This document shows, one piece after another, positions 43,353 to 52,015 of a DNA stretch of 64,000 nucleotides. Within the stretch, counting starts at the first letter, position 1; every line of letters begins with the position of its first letter. Where the stretch lies: positions 1,372,501 through 1,436,500 of the forward strand of contig NZ_CP046907.1 in the NCBI RefSeq assembly GCF_014083985.1, in the 5' to 3' direction. This DNA is from Streptomyces sp. SCUT-3. Its GTDB lineage: Bacteria > Actinomycetota > Actinomycetes > Streptomycetales > Streptomycetaceae. The notes beneath the pieces were generated by a model. It had not been told where the DNA came from, made no database searches, and worked only from the letters and a program-made list of their open reading frames with translations. A program made the translations under genes and the position numbers.

Positions 43353-44639
43353 GTGCCCAGTCCCTACCGTGCGATCTTCGCCGTCCCCGGCACCCGTGCG
43401 TTCTCCGCGGCGGGCCTCGTCGGCCGCATGCCGCTGTCGATGCTGAGCATCGGCATCGTCACCATGGTCTCGCAGGTCACCGGCAGGTACGGCCTCGCGG
43501 GCGCGCTGGCGGCCACCACCGCCGTGTCGGGTGCGGTGCTGGCCCCGCAGGTGTCGCGGCTGGTGGACCGCTTCGGGCAGCGCCGGGTGCTGCGGCCGGC
43601 CGCGGCGGTGGCGGTGGCGGCGGTGGCCGGGATGCTGCTGTGCGTACGCCTGGGAGCACCGCAGTGGACTCTGTTCGCCTTCGCCGCGGCGGCCGGCTGC
43701 ACGCCCAGCGTGGGCGCGATGGTCCGCGCCAGGTGGGCGGCGCTGTACCGGGGCACCCCGCGCCTGCACGCCGCGTACTCCTTCGAGTCCGTGGTCGACG
43801 AGATCTGCTTCATCGTCGGGCCCGTCCTGTCCATCGGGCTGTGCACCGTCTGGTTCCCCGAGGCGGGCCCCCTGCTCGCGGCGGTCTTCCTGGCCGTCGG
43901 GGTGGCGCTGCTGACCGCGCAGCGCTCCACCGAGCCCCCGCCGCACCCGGTGGCGCACCACCGCGGGCCGTCCCCGCTGCGCTCGGGGGGACTGCGGGTG
44001 CTGGTCGCCGTCTTCGCCGCCACCGGCGCGGTCTTCGGTGCCGTCGACGTGGCGACGGTGGCCTGGGCCGAGGCGGCCGGCCACAAGACCGCGGCCGGCC
44101 CCGTGCTGGCCGTCTACGCCCTGGGCTCGTGCCTGTCGGGAGTGGTCTTCGGACTGCTGAGCCCCCGCGGCCACGCGTCCCGCCGCTTCCTGATCGGGGT
44201 GGCCGCGATGTCCGTGAGTATGATCCCCCTCCTACTGGTCGGGAACCTGCCGTCGCTGGCGGTGGCGCTCTTCGTCGCGGGCATGTCCGTCTCCCCGACG
44301 ATGGTCACCACCATGGCGCTGGTCGAGGAGCTCGTGCCGCGCACCCGTCTCACCGAGGGGATGACCTGGACCGGCACCGGTCTGGCGGTCGGCGTGGCGA
44401 TCGGCTCCTCGGCCGCCGGACGGGCCGTGGACGCGGTCGGGGCGCACGCCGCCTTCGGGGTGGCCGTGGCCGCCGGTGCGCTCGCCTCGGTGGTGGCGTT
44501 CCCCGGGTACCGCCGGCTGCGGCCGGCGCCGGAGGAGGGGAAGGCCCGTGCGAACGAGCACCAGCACCACCAGGACCACCACGAGGACCGCGGGGACGGG
44601 GCGGGGCGGAACGGCACCGTGGCGCAACTGGGCGGGTAA
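43353..44639 (+). CDS. MFS transporter
   Basis: A 428-residue major facilitator protein with about 12 hydrophobic segments. The loop after TM2 carries the MFS-type VDRFGQRRVLRP. The substrate is unknown; efflux is likely for this subgroup. The start is a GTG at 43353. The C-terminal about 30 residues are hydrophilic and His/Asp-rich (NEHQHHQDHHEDRGD). They are encoded by the region that overlaps the next gene by 92 bases in another frame. Confidence 0.85.
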   Translation: MPSPYRAIFAVPGTRAFSAAGLVGRMPLSMLSIGIVTMVSQVTGRYGLAGALAATTAVSGAVLAPQVSRLVDRFGQRRVLRPAAAVAVAAVAGMLLCVRLGAPQWTLFAFAAAAGCTPSVGAMVRARWAALYRGTPRLHAAYSFESVVDEICFIVGPVLSIGLCTVWFPEAGPLLAAVFLAVGVALLTAQRSTEPPPHPVAHHRGPSPLRSGGLRVLVAVFAATGAVFGAVDVATVAWAEAAGHKTAAGPVLAVYALGSCLSGVVFGLLSPRGHASRRFLIGVAAMSVSMIPLLLVGNLPSLAVALFVAGMSVSPTMVTTMALVEELVPRTRLTEGMTWTGTGLAVGVAIGSSAAGRAVDAVGAHAAFGVAVAAGALASVVAFPGYRRLRPAPEEGKARANEHQHHQDHHEDRGDGAGRNGTVAQLGG

Positions 44640-45906
44640 CGTCACCGTCCGGCCGCGGCGGACTGTGGCCCCCGCCTCCGCCGAGGAGGTCGCCGACGCG
44701 GTGCGGCGGGCGGCCGGGGAGGGGCTGCGGGTCAAGGCGGCCGGCACCGGCCACTCCTTCACCCCGGCGGCGGCCACCGACGGCGTCCTGCTCCTGCCGC
44801 ACCGGCTCGACGCGGTGCACCGGGTCGACCTGGAGGCGATGACCGTCACCGTCGGGTCCGGCATGCCGCTGAAGCGGCTCAACGCCGGGCTCGCCTCGCT
44901 GGGACTGGCCCTGACCAACATGGGCGACATCATGGAGCAGACGGTCGCCGGGGCCACCTCGACGGGCACCCACGGCACCGGGCGCGACTCCGCCTCGGTC
45001 AGCGCGCAGATCGAGGCGCTGGAGATGGTCACCGCGGACGGCTCGGTGGTGCGCTGCTCCGCCGCCGAGCGCCCCGACCTGTTCGCCGCCGCCCGGATCG
45101 GGCTGGGCGCGCTGGGCGTGGTCACCGCGGTCACCTTCCGGGTGGAGCCGGCGTTCCTGCTGCACGCCCGGGAGGAGCCGATGACGTTCGACGAGGTGAC
45201 GGACGGCTTCGACCGGCTCGTCGCGGAGAACGAGCACTTCGAGTTCTACTGGTTCCCGCACACCGAGAACTGCACCACCAAGCGGAACAACCGCAGCCCG
45301 GGCCCGGCCGCCCCGCTGCCCCGGCTGCGCGGCTGGGTGGACGACGAGCTGCTGTCCAACGGCGCCTTCCGCGCCGCCTGCGCCCTGGGCCGGGCGGCCC
45401 CCTCCAGCGTCCCGGCGGTGGCCGGCCTGGCCGGCCGGGCGCTGTCGGCCCGCAGCTACACCGACACCTCCTACAAGGTCTTCACCAGTCCCCGGCGGGT
45501 GCGCTTCGTGGAGATGGAGTACGCGCTCCCCCGGGAGGCCGCGGTCCCGGCCCTGCGCGAGCTCAAGGGGATGATCGACCGCTCGGGGCACCTGGTGAGC
45601 TTCCCCGTCGAGGTCCGCACCGCCCCGGCCGACGACATCTGCCTGTCCACCGCGTCCGGCCGCGACTCGGTCTACATCGCGGTGCACATGTACCGGGGCA
45701 CTCCCCACCAGGAGTACTTCGGCGACGTCGAGGACATCATGACCACGCACCTGGGCCGCCCGCACTGGGGCAAGCTGCACAGCCGCGACGCCGCGCAACT
45801 GGAGGCGGTGTACCCGCGCTTCGGCGAGTTCACCGCGCTGCGGGACCGGCTGGACCCGCAGCGGGTGTTCGGCAACGACTACCTGTGGCGCGTGCTCGGC
45901 GGGTGA
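44548..45906 (+). CDS. FAD-linked oxidase, D-arabinono-1,4-lactone oxidase family
   Basis: Oxidises a sugar lactone or alditol with covalently or tightly bound FAD. The 452 residues have the conserved WRNWAGN start of the fold. The FAD-binding segment GTGHSFTP contains the His that often carries FAD, followed by GATSTGTHGTG, and the C-terminus has HWGKLH and FGNDYLW. GTG 44548 was chosen because GGAGGAGGGG precedes it; this start adds a Thr/Arg-rich N-terminus of about 28 residues. It overlaps the MFS gene by 92 bases, so coupled expression is likely. Confidence 0.82.
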   Translation: MRTSTSTTRTTTRTAGTGRGGTAPWRNWAGNVTVRPRRTVAPASAEEVADAVRRAAGEGLRVKAAGTGHSFTPAAATDGVLLLPHRLDAVHRVDLEAMTVTVGSGMPLKRLNAGLASLGLALTNMGDIMEQTVAGATSTGTHGTGRDSASVSAQIEALEMVTADGSVVRCSAAERPDLFAAARIGLGALGVVTAVTFRVEPAFLLHAREEPMTFDEVTDGFDRLVAENEHFEFYWFPHTENCTTKRNNRSPGPAAPLPRLRGWVDDELLSNGAFRAACALGRAAPSSVPAVAGLAGRALSARSYTDTSYKVFTSPRRVRFVEMEYALPREAAVPALRELKGMIDRSGHLVSFPVEVRTAPADDICLSTASGRDSVYIAVHMYRGTPHQEYFGDVEDIMTTHLGRPHWGKLHSRDAAQLEAVYPRFGEFTALRDRLDPQRVFGNDYLWRVLGG

Positions 45907-45915
45907 CGGACCGCG

Positions 45916-45954
45916 GTTCCGCCGGCCCGGTCGGACCGCCGGGTCCGGCGGAAC
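45916..45954 (+). terminator. Stem-loop after the FAD oxidase
   Basis: Arms 45916-45930 and 45939-45954 pair with one bulged base, starting 10 bases after the stop. In the remainder of the 392-base gap to sepH (45907-46298) a TAGTGT hexamer at about 46072 may be a -10. A 55-codon open frame at 46102-46269 is possible but unsupported. Confidence 0.6.
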
Positions 45955-46298
45955 GGCCGGGCCCGGCGGAACGGCACGCTCCGTTCGGGGAGATTTCGTG
46001 AACATCGCCGTGCCGTCGCGGCGCGCCGGTGAAGTTCCGCGCGCGGTGCTGCTCCCCCGGGGGCGGATGCAGTAGTGTGACGAACCCGGCCCCCTCCGGA
46101 CATGTACTTCCCGAACGACGCAACCGACTACGGGGAGTCATCGACAGGTAACGGTTGCTGCGGCGGCAGCTCGCGTCGGGCGAGCGACACGCCGGGCGAA
46201 TCTGCAAGGTTGTGGCTGGCTGTACCCGGGCAGGTCACACTCGTTCATCGGGAGCAGCGACGCACGTGACGTCGGCAGGCACCATCCGGGAGGTACCC

Positions 46299-47293
46299 AT
46301 GCCCGATCTGCGTGTCGTGGCCGTCAGCAACGACGGCACACGATTGGTGCTCAAGGCTGCCGACAACACGGAATACACGCTTCCGATCGACGAGCGCCTC
46401 AGAGCCGCCGTACGCAACGACCGCGCCCGGCTCGGCCAGATCGAGATCGAGGTCGAGAGCCACATGCGGCCCCGGGACATCCAGGCCCGGATAAGGGCGG
46501 GAGCCACCGCCGAGGAGGTCGCCCAGCTCGCCGGCATCCCGGTCGAGCGGGTGCGCCGCTTCGAGGGCCCCGTGCTCGCCGAGCGGGCGTTCATGGCCGA
46601 GCGGGCCCGCAAGACCCCCGTCCGCCGGCAGGGCGAGAGCACCGGCCCGCCGCTCGGCGAGGCGGTCAGGGAGCGGCTGCTGCTGCGCGGCGCCGAGAAG
46701 GACAGCGACCTGTGGGACTCCTGGCGCCGCGACGACGGCGTCTGGGAGGTCCTGCTGGTCTACCGGGTCGCCGGCGAGCCGCACTCCGCCAGCTGGACGT
46801 ACGACCCGCCCCGGCGGCTGGTCCAGGCCGTGGACGACGAGGCCCGCGCGCTGATCGGCGAGAGCTTCGACCAGCCCGAGCCGACCTTCCCCTTCGTGCC
46901 GCGCATCGCCCGGCTGCCCCGCGACCGCACGCAGCCCCGCGACGACGGCCACGACGCCGCCCCGGCGGCGGAGGAGCGCGACTCGCTGACCAGCCTGCTG
47001 GAGGCCGTGCCGAGCTTCCGCGGCGACATGGTGGTGCCCGAGGCCCCGGCGGCGTCCGCCCCGGAGCCGGAGGAGGACGAGGCCGCCGAGGCCGCTCCGC
47101 CCGCCCCGCGGCGAGCGCCGGAGCGGCCTACGCCGACATCCTGATGCCGCGTTCGGTGGCGGGCCACCGCGACCGCCTGGTGGGCAGCACCGACCGCCAG
47201 GCGGAGGCGGACGGCGTCCGCCCGGGGCGCCGGGCGACCGTGCCCAGCTGGGACGAGATCGTCTTCGGCAGCCGCCGCAAGAAGCAGGACTAG
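46299..47293 (+). CDS. sepH: Cell-division protein SepH, apparent frameshift near the 3' end
   Basis: SepH binds FtsZ and promotes Z-ring assembly during sporulation septation in Streptomyces. Residues 1-170 match the DUF3071 domain with its helix-turn-helix (MPDLRVVAVSNDGTRLVLKA, then GATAEEVAQLAGIPVERVRR, quoted in parts). The first frame stops at 47142-47144 after 281 codons. From 47105 the -1 frame (codons starting 47105, 47108 and so on) continues with the conserved tail (SAGAAYADILMPRS, VPSWDEIVFGSRRKK) to 47293. A single G or C missing near 47106-47110 would restore about 331 residues. Sequence error is the simplest explanation; real truncation is the alternative. The start ATG has GGGAGG upstream. 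Confidence 0.85.
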
Positions 47294-47320
47294 CCGGGGC
47301 GCGCACGCGCGCGCACCGTC

Positions 47321-47358
47321 CGGGCCCCGGCCCGCCGTTCGCGGCGGCCCGGGGCCCG
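47321..47358. terminator. 17-bp stem with TTCG loop between sepH and the sulfurtransferase
   Basis: Arms 47321-47337 and 47342-47358, with one mismatch, close a TTCG tetraloop, the most stable RNA loop type. It lies 27 bases after the sepH stop and 25 bases from the convergent sulfurtransferase stop. Confidence 0.75.
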
Positions 47359-47383
47359 CGGGCGTCGGGGCGGCCGGGAGGGC

Positions 47384-48223
47384 TCAGCCCGGGGCGGGGC
47401 CGGTGGCCACCTCCCTGGCCGGGTCGGCGCACCACTCGCTCCAGCTGCCGGGGTAGAGGGCGGCCGCGATCCCCGCCCGCTCCAGGGCGAGCACCTGCTG
47501 CGCCGCCGACACCCCCGAGCCGCAGTAGACGCCGACCGCGGTGCCGGGCCGCACGCCGAGCGCGGCGAAGCGGTCGGCCAGCTCCTGCGGTGTGCGCCAC
47601 CGGCCATCGGGCGTGAGGTTCTCCCCCGTCGGGGCGCTCAGCGCCCCGGGGATGTGGCCGGCCGCCGGGTCGACCGGCTCGGTCTCGCCCCGGTACCGTT
47701 CCGCGGCGCGGGCGTCCAGCAGTACGCCCGTGCGCGCCAGCGCCGCGGCGCCGTCGGCGGTGAGCACGGGCACGGCACCCGGCCGGGCGGTGAAGTCGCC
47801 CTCCGCCGGCGCCGGGGTGGCGGTCTGCAGCGGCAGCCCCTCCTCCCGCCAGGCGGCCAGGCCGCCGTCGAGGACGCGCACCCGCTCGTGGCCCGCCCAG
47901 CGCAGCAGCCACCAGGCGCGGGCGGCGGCCCACCCGGTGCCGCCGTCGTAGGCGACCACCTCGCTGCCGGTGCACACCCCGGCCCGGCGCATGGCGGCGG
48001 CGAACGCCTCGGGCTCGGGGAGCGGGTGGCGGCCGGCCCGGCCGGGCGGGCCGGCGAGTTCGGTGTCCAGGTCCACGTACACGGCGCCGGGCACGTGGCC
48101 GCGTTCGTACTCCTGGCGTCCGGGTGGTCCGCCGAGTTCCCAGCGGACGTCGAGCACGACGGGCGCGGCGCCGGACGCCCTCTGCGCACGGGCCAGTTCG
48201 GCTGCGGTGATCACGGTGTCCAT
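47384..48223 (-). CDS. Thiosulfate/3-mercaptopyruvate sulfurtransferase (two rhodanese domains)
   Basis: Moves sulfane sulfur to cyanide or thiols via a cysteine persulfide. The 279 residues form two rhodanese repeats (about 1-125 and 150-275). The inactive first domain has VVLDVRWELG and VVAYDGGTGWAAARAWW. The second carries the active loop VYCGSGVSAAQ with Cys near 241, a loop intermediate between rhodanese and mercaptopyruvate types. ATG 48223 starts MDTVITAAELA. It is transcribed alone, diverging from the VOC gene. Confidence 0.87.
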   Translation of the reverse strand: MDTVITAAELARAQRASGAAPVVLDVRWELGGPPGRQEYERGHVPGAVYVDLDTELAGPPGRAGRHPLPEPEAFAAAMRRAGVCTGSEVVAYDGGTGWAAARAWWLLRWAGHERVRVLDGGLAAWREEGLPLQTATPAPAEGDFTARPGAVPVLTADGAAALARTGVLLDARAAERYRGETEPVDPAAGHIPGALSAPTGENLTPDGRWRTPQELADRFAALGVRPGTAVGVYCGSGVSAAQQVLALERAGIAAALYPGSWSEWCADPAREVATGPAPG

Positions 48224-48422
48224 GCGCCCATTGTGGTCCCGGGCGCCGCCGCCCCGCCCGGGGCGCCGGCCCTCCCGGAGGGGCGAAACGGCCGTAACCG
48301 GACGGACGGGGCGGCGGGCGGCCAAGTGCCGCCGCGACACCGGCGCGGCCGGGGCGCACCGCGCGCCCAGGAGTGACAGCATCGGATACGGCACGGCAAC
48401 CACACCCACAAGGAGTGCGTCG

Positions 48423-49199
48423 ATGACCGAGGCAGCGGCCTCCCGCCCGCAGGGGTCACCCTGCTGGGTCAGTCTGCTCACCCCCGACCTGCGTGCGACG
48501 CAGGAGTTCTACAACGCCCTGTTCGGCTGGGAGTTCCGGAAGGTCGAGCTGTCCTTCGGGCCCTACGCGGGGGCCGTGCTGGGGGAGTACCAGGTGGCCG
48601 GGATCGGCGAGATCCCCCCGGGCCGCCGGAACCTGCCGGTGATGTGGACGGTCTACCTGCTGAGCGAGGACATCGACCAGACCGCCGAGGCAGTCAGGGA
48701 GTGCGGGGGGACGGTGGCGGTCGGCCCCCTGCACGCGGACGAGGCGGGGCGGATGGTGATCGCCTCCGACCCCGCGGGCGCGGTGTTCGGGGTGTGGCAG
48801 CCCGAACTCCTCCAGGGCGCGGACACCCCCGGCACGCCGGGCACCCTGGTGTGGAACGAGCTGGTGACCCGTGAGACGGCCTCGGTGGAGAAGTTCTACA
48901 CCTGCGCCTTCGGCGTGGAGGCGGAAGCGGCCGGCTCCCCCGGGTACGACTACGCCGTGCTCAGGTCGGCGGGGGTGCCCGTCGCCGGGATCCGCGGCAT
49001 CGGCACGCCGATGCCGCGCGGCCGGGGCCCGCGGTGGGTCCCCCACTTCGCCGTCGAGGACGCGGACGCGACGGCCCGGCGGGCCGTCGAGCTGGGCGGC
49101 GACGTGGTCCGCGAACCCCACGACACCCCGCACGGACGGCAGGCGGAGCTGACGGACCAGGCGGGGGCCGCGTTCGTCGTGGTCGCCGCAGGACGGTAG
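48423..49199 (+). CDS. VOC superfamily protein (two glyoxalase-like modules)
   Basis: A 258-residue protein with two vicinal-oxygen-chelate modules (about 12-125 and 138-255), each with the pattern strand-helix ATQEFYNALFGWEFR / SVEKFYTCAFGVEA. Related proteins occur as hydroxylases or glyoxalase-like resistance proteins; no substrate can be assigned. The ATG is at 48423, with AAGGAG 8-9 bases upstream. It is monocistronic. Confidence 0.83.
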   Translation: MTEAAASRPQGSPCWVSLLTPDLRATQEFYNALFGWEFRKVELSFGPYAGAVLGEYQVAGIGEIPPGRRNLPVMWTVYLLSEDIDQTAEAVRECGGTVAVGPLHADEAGRMVIASDPAGAVFGVWQPELLQGADTPGTPGTLVWNELVTRETASVEKFYTCAFGVEAEAAGSPGYDYAVLRSAGVPVAGIRGIGTPMPRGRGPRWVPHFAVEDADATARRAVELGGDVVREPHDTPHGRQAELTDQAGAAFVVVAAGR

Positions 49200-49292
49200 G
49201 CCCGGCACCCGTACCGGTCTCCCCCGCACCGGCGCCCCCGCATCGGCGCCCCGCAGGAGGGCACACGGCCCCGCAGGGCGCCGGGATGCACG

Positions 49293-49355
49293 GGCACGCG
49301 GACACCGGGCACGCGGAGCACCGTGCACACGGAGTACCGTGCACGCGGGGCACCG
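49293..49355. repeat. Four degenerate 15-16 bp tandem repeats
   Basis: Units at 49293-49307, 49308-49323, 49324-49339 and 49340-49355 follow GGCACGCGGAGCACCG with a few changes each. They lie between the convergent VOC and thymidine-kinase genes and are outside coding sequence. Confidence 0.75.
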
Positions 49356-49375
49356 GCGGGTGCTCCCCTGGGTGT

Positions 49376-50047
49376 TCAGCCCCGCGCGTCCGCCGGCAGT
49401 GCCTGCCGGTGGACGGCGGCCGCACGCGCGGTCGCGGCCGTGGCCCGGAGCCGGTGGTGCCGGCGGCACAGCACCTCGTAGCCGACGACCGCCCCGGCCG
49501 CGCCGTCCGCCTCGGGCCGGCCGACGTCGCCGACCACGACCTGCGCGCCCTCCACGACCATCCGGCCCCCGACGGTACGGGCGTTGTGGGTCGCCCGCGC
49601 CCCGCACCAGCACAGCGCCTCGACCTGGAGCACCTCGACCCGGTCGGCGAGTTCGACCAGCCGCTGGGAGCCGGGGAAGAGCTTGCTGCGGAAGTCGGTG
49701 GTGATGCCGAAGGCGAAGACGTCGACGCCCAGGTCGTCGACAATCCCGGCCAGCTGGTCCACCTGCTCCGGGGTGAAGAACTGGGCCTCGTCGGCTATGA
49801 CGTAGTCGGTGCGGCCGCCGGCGGCCAGGTGGGCGACGACGTGTGCGTGGAAGTCGAAGGCGTCGTCGGCCTCGATCGCCGGGGTGGACAGGCCCAGGCG
49901 GCTGGAGAGCACGCCCTGTCCGGCCCGGTCGTGCCGGGTGAAGATCATTCCCCGTCGGCCGCGCGCGGAGTGGTTGTGGTCCATCTGCAGGGCCAGCGTG
50001 CTCTTTCCGCAGTCCATCGTCCCTGAGAAGAAGACGAGTTCGGGCAT
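49376..50047 (-). CDS. tdk: Thymidine kinase
   Basis: Salvages thymidine to dTMP with ATP. The 223 residues show the P-loop FFSGTMDCGKST at about 6-17, the DEAQFF Walker-B-type motif near 87-92, the lasso cysteine pair CWC with the later Cys/His of LCRRHH (zinc site), and the VVVGDVGRPE stretch. This is the type II (human TK1-like) enzyme. ATG 50047. It lies 67 bases downstream of the phosphatase gene on the same strand. Confidence 0.93.
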   Translation of the reverse strand: MPELVFFSGTMDCGKSTLALQMDHNHSARGRRGMIFTRHDRAGQGVLSSRLGLSTPAIEADDAFDFHAHVVAHLAAGGRTDYVIADEAQFFTPEQVDQLAGIVDDLGVDVFAFGITTDFRSKLFPGSQRLVELADRVEVLQVEALCWCGARATHNARTVGGRMVVEGAQVVVGDVGRPEADGAAGAVVGYEVLCRRHHRLRATAATARAAAVHRQALPADARG

Positions 50048-50114
50048 GCGTGCGGGGACCTTTCGGTGCGGTGGCCGTCTCGGGCCGGTCGGGGCGGGCG
50101 CCGGCGGGCGCGGG

Positions 50115-51311
50115 TCAGGTGCGGAGCTCGAGGAGCGGGACGAGCTGCTCGACCGGGGTCATCGAGCCGTGCAGACCGATCATCGAAGACTCCCCCGGCT
50201 CGGCGCGGCTCGCGACGACCGCGACGTCGTCGCAGGCGGCGGCGACCACGTCCCCGATCCGGCCGCGGACGCGCTCGTCGACGACGGGGCCGAACCAGCC
50301 CGCGTCGATCGCCTCGTCGCGGGTGGCCACCCACATCCGGTCGCCGAGCACCTCGCTCCACACCGCGTGCACGTCCCCGGCGGCTCCCGGGACCGCGTAG
50401 ACGTGGCGGGCCCGGCCCTCGCCCCCGAGCAGGGCGACGCCGGCGCTCAGTTCCCAGTCCTCGTCGAAGTCGATCCGGTCCTCGGGGGCGATGTCGATCA
50501 TCCCGTGGTCGGCGGTGACGTACAGCGCGGCGCGGGGCGGCAGCTGCTCGGCGAGGCGCCGGGCGAGCCGGTCGACCGTCATCAACTGCCCCCGCCAGGC
50601 GTCGGAGTCCACGCCGTAGCGGTGGCCCGCGGCGTCCAGGTCGCTGTAGTAGGTGTAGACCAGGGTGCGGTCGGCGGCGGCCAGCCGCTCGGCCGCCAGG
50701 TCCATGCGCTCCTCACCGGACATCAGGCCGAAGAACGTGCCGCCGGAGAGCGCGACCTTCGTCAGCGGGGTCGTGGCGAACAGCGGCGAGGAGACCTGGC
50801 AGGTCTCCACCCCGGCGGCGTGCGCGCGGGCGAAGACCGTGGGGTGGGGCTGCCAGGCGTGCGGGTCGGTCCACGGCTCCCAGCGCAGCTGGTTCATCAG
50901 CTGCCCGGTGCCGGGGACGGCGACCTTGTAGCCCGCCAGTCCGTGCTGCCCCGGCGGCAGGCCGGTGCCGACCGAGGCCAGCGAGGTGGCGGTGGTCGAG
51001 GGGAACCCGGCGGTCAGCGGGGTGCCGGTGCCGCCGGTGGAGGTGTGCAGCAGCGAGGTGAGGAACGGTGCCTCGTCGGGGTGGGCGCGCAGCAGTTCCC
51101 AGCCGAGGCCGTCGACGAGGAAGACGCAGACCCGGTCGGCCGGGGCCAGCTCCAGGCCGGAGGCGGCACCGGGCACTTCGAGGCCGGCGGCGAGGGCGGG
51201 CAGCAGGTCCGCCAGCGAGGCGCTGCCGTAGCGGGGGACGGGGGCCGAGCGGTGGTCCAGGATCTCGGGGTCCTCCCAGCCGTAGGGGGAGGACCGCACC
51301 GGGTGTGCCAT
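50115..51311 (-). CDS. Alkaline-phosphatase-superfamily (nucleotide pyrophosphatase-like) protein
   Basis: A 398-residue metal-dependent phosphodiesterase/phosphatase. The metal ligands appear as FLVDGLGWELL, the nucleophile in GFPSTTATSLASVGTGLPPGQHG (positions about 100-122), the YSDLDAAGHRYG segment and TADHGMID. It has no signal peptide, so it is probably cytoplasmic. Substrate unknown. Its ATG overlaps the DUF5998 stop by one base (TGATG), so it is made from the same mRNA. Confidence 0.85.
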   Translation of the reverse strand: MAHPVRSSPYGWEDPEILDHRSAPVPRYGSASLADLLPALAAGLEVPGAASGLELAPADRVCVFLVDGLGWELLRAHPDEAPFLTSLLHTSTGGTGTPLTAGFPSTTATSLASVGTGLPPGQHGLAGYKVAVPGTGQLMNQLRWEPWTDPHAWQPHPTVFARAHAAGVETCQVSSPLFATTPLTKVALSGGTFFGLMSGEERMDLAAERLAAADRTLVYTYYSDLDAAGHRYGVDSDAWRGQLMTVDRLARRLAEQLPPRAALYVTADHGMIDIAPEDRIDFDEDWELSAGVALLGGEGRARHVYAVPGAAGDVHAVWSEVLGDRMWVATRDEAIDAGWFGPVVDERVRGRIGDVVAAACDDVAVVASRAEPGESSMIGLHGSMTPVEQLVPLLELRT

Positions 51312-51898
51312 CAGCGGGCGGCCGCGGCGGTGGCCTCGGAGAGCGCCTGCGCGAAGGCGAGGGTCTGCCGCACCGTCTCGGGGCCGTCGCCCGCCTCGCT
51401 GACCCGCAGCGACAGGTCGTCGGCGGTCGAGGAGCCGGTGTAGCCGTGGTCGGCCTCGCAGTTGGGGTCGGCGCAGCCGGCCGGCTCGAGGTCGATGCGG
51501 TTGACCGCGCCCCAGCCGATGGTCAGGACGACCTCGCGCGGCAGGGTCCGCGGCGTGTACGCCTCGGGGTTGGCGACGACCCGGCTGAGGACCACCGAGG
51601 AGATCCGGTCGATCCGCACCGACTCGGTGGAGGTCGTCGCGTGCGGGGTCGGGGAGTTCTCGTCGACCGCCTGCTCGTCGGTGTGGCTGACGATGAAGCG
51701 GTGCGGGGTGAGGACGAGCACGGTGACGTGCCGGCGGACCTCGTTGGCGTCGAAGGTGGTCTCCTGGTGGACCAGGTAGGACACCACGGGGTCGCCGCCG
51801 ACCGCGGTCTCCACGGCCTCTGCCACAAGAGCCGGGTAGTAGCCGCTGCGCTCGATGGCCGCGCGCAGCCCCTGGGTCGTCGTACCGGTCTTCGCCAT
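51311..51898 (-). CDS. DUF5998 family protein
   Basis: A 195-residue actinobacterial protein of unknown function. Conserved-looking segments are GLRAAIERSGYYPALVAEAV, the SYLVHQETTFD strand and the cysteine-containing AGCADPNCEADHGYTG. ATG 51898 (MAKTGTTTQGL) was preferred over one 9 bases upstream because homologues start MAKT and AGGATGGAG precedes it. First gene of the DUF5998-phosphatase pair, possibly read on into tdk. Confidence 0.82.
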   Translation of the reverse strand: MAKTGTTTQGLRAAIERSGYYPALVAEAVETAVGGDPVVSYLVHQETTFDANEVRRHVTVLVLTPHRFIVSHTDEQAVDENSPTPHATTSTESVRIDRISSVVLSRVVANPEAYTPRTLPREVVLTIGWGAVNRIDLEPAGCADPNCEADHGYTGSSTADDLSLRVSEAGDGPETVRQTLAFAQALSEATAAAAR

Positions 51899-52015
51899 GG
51901 GCTCCATCCTAAGCCGTGGCGGGGGCCGGGTCGTGACGGCCGCGGCGGCTCCCCTCCCCGCAGCGGCCCCGGCACCGGTCCCGGCGCCGGGGCCCGTCCC
52001 GGCACCGCATGCGGC

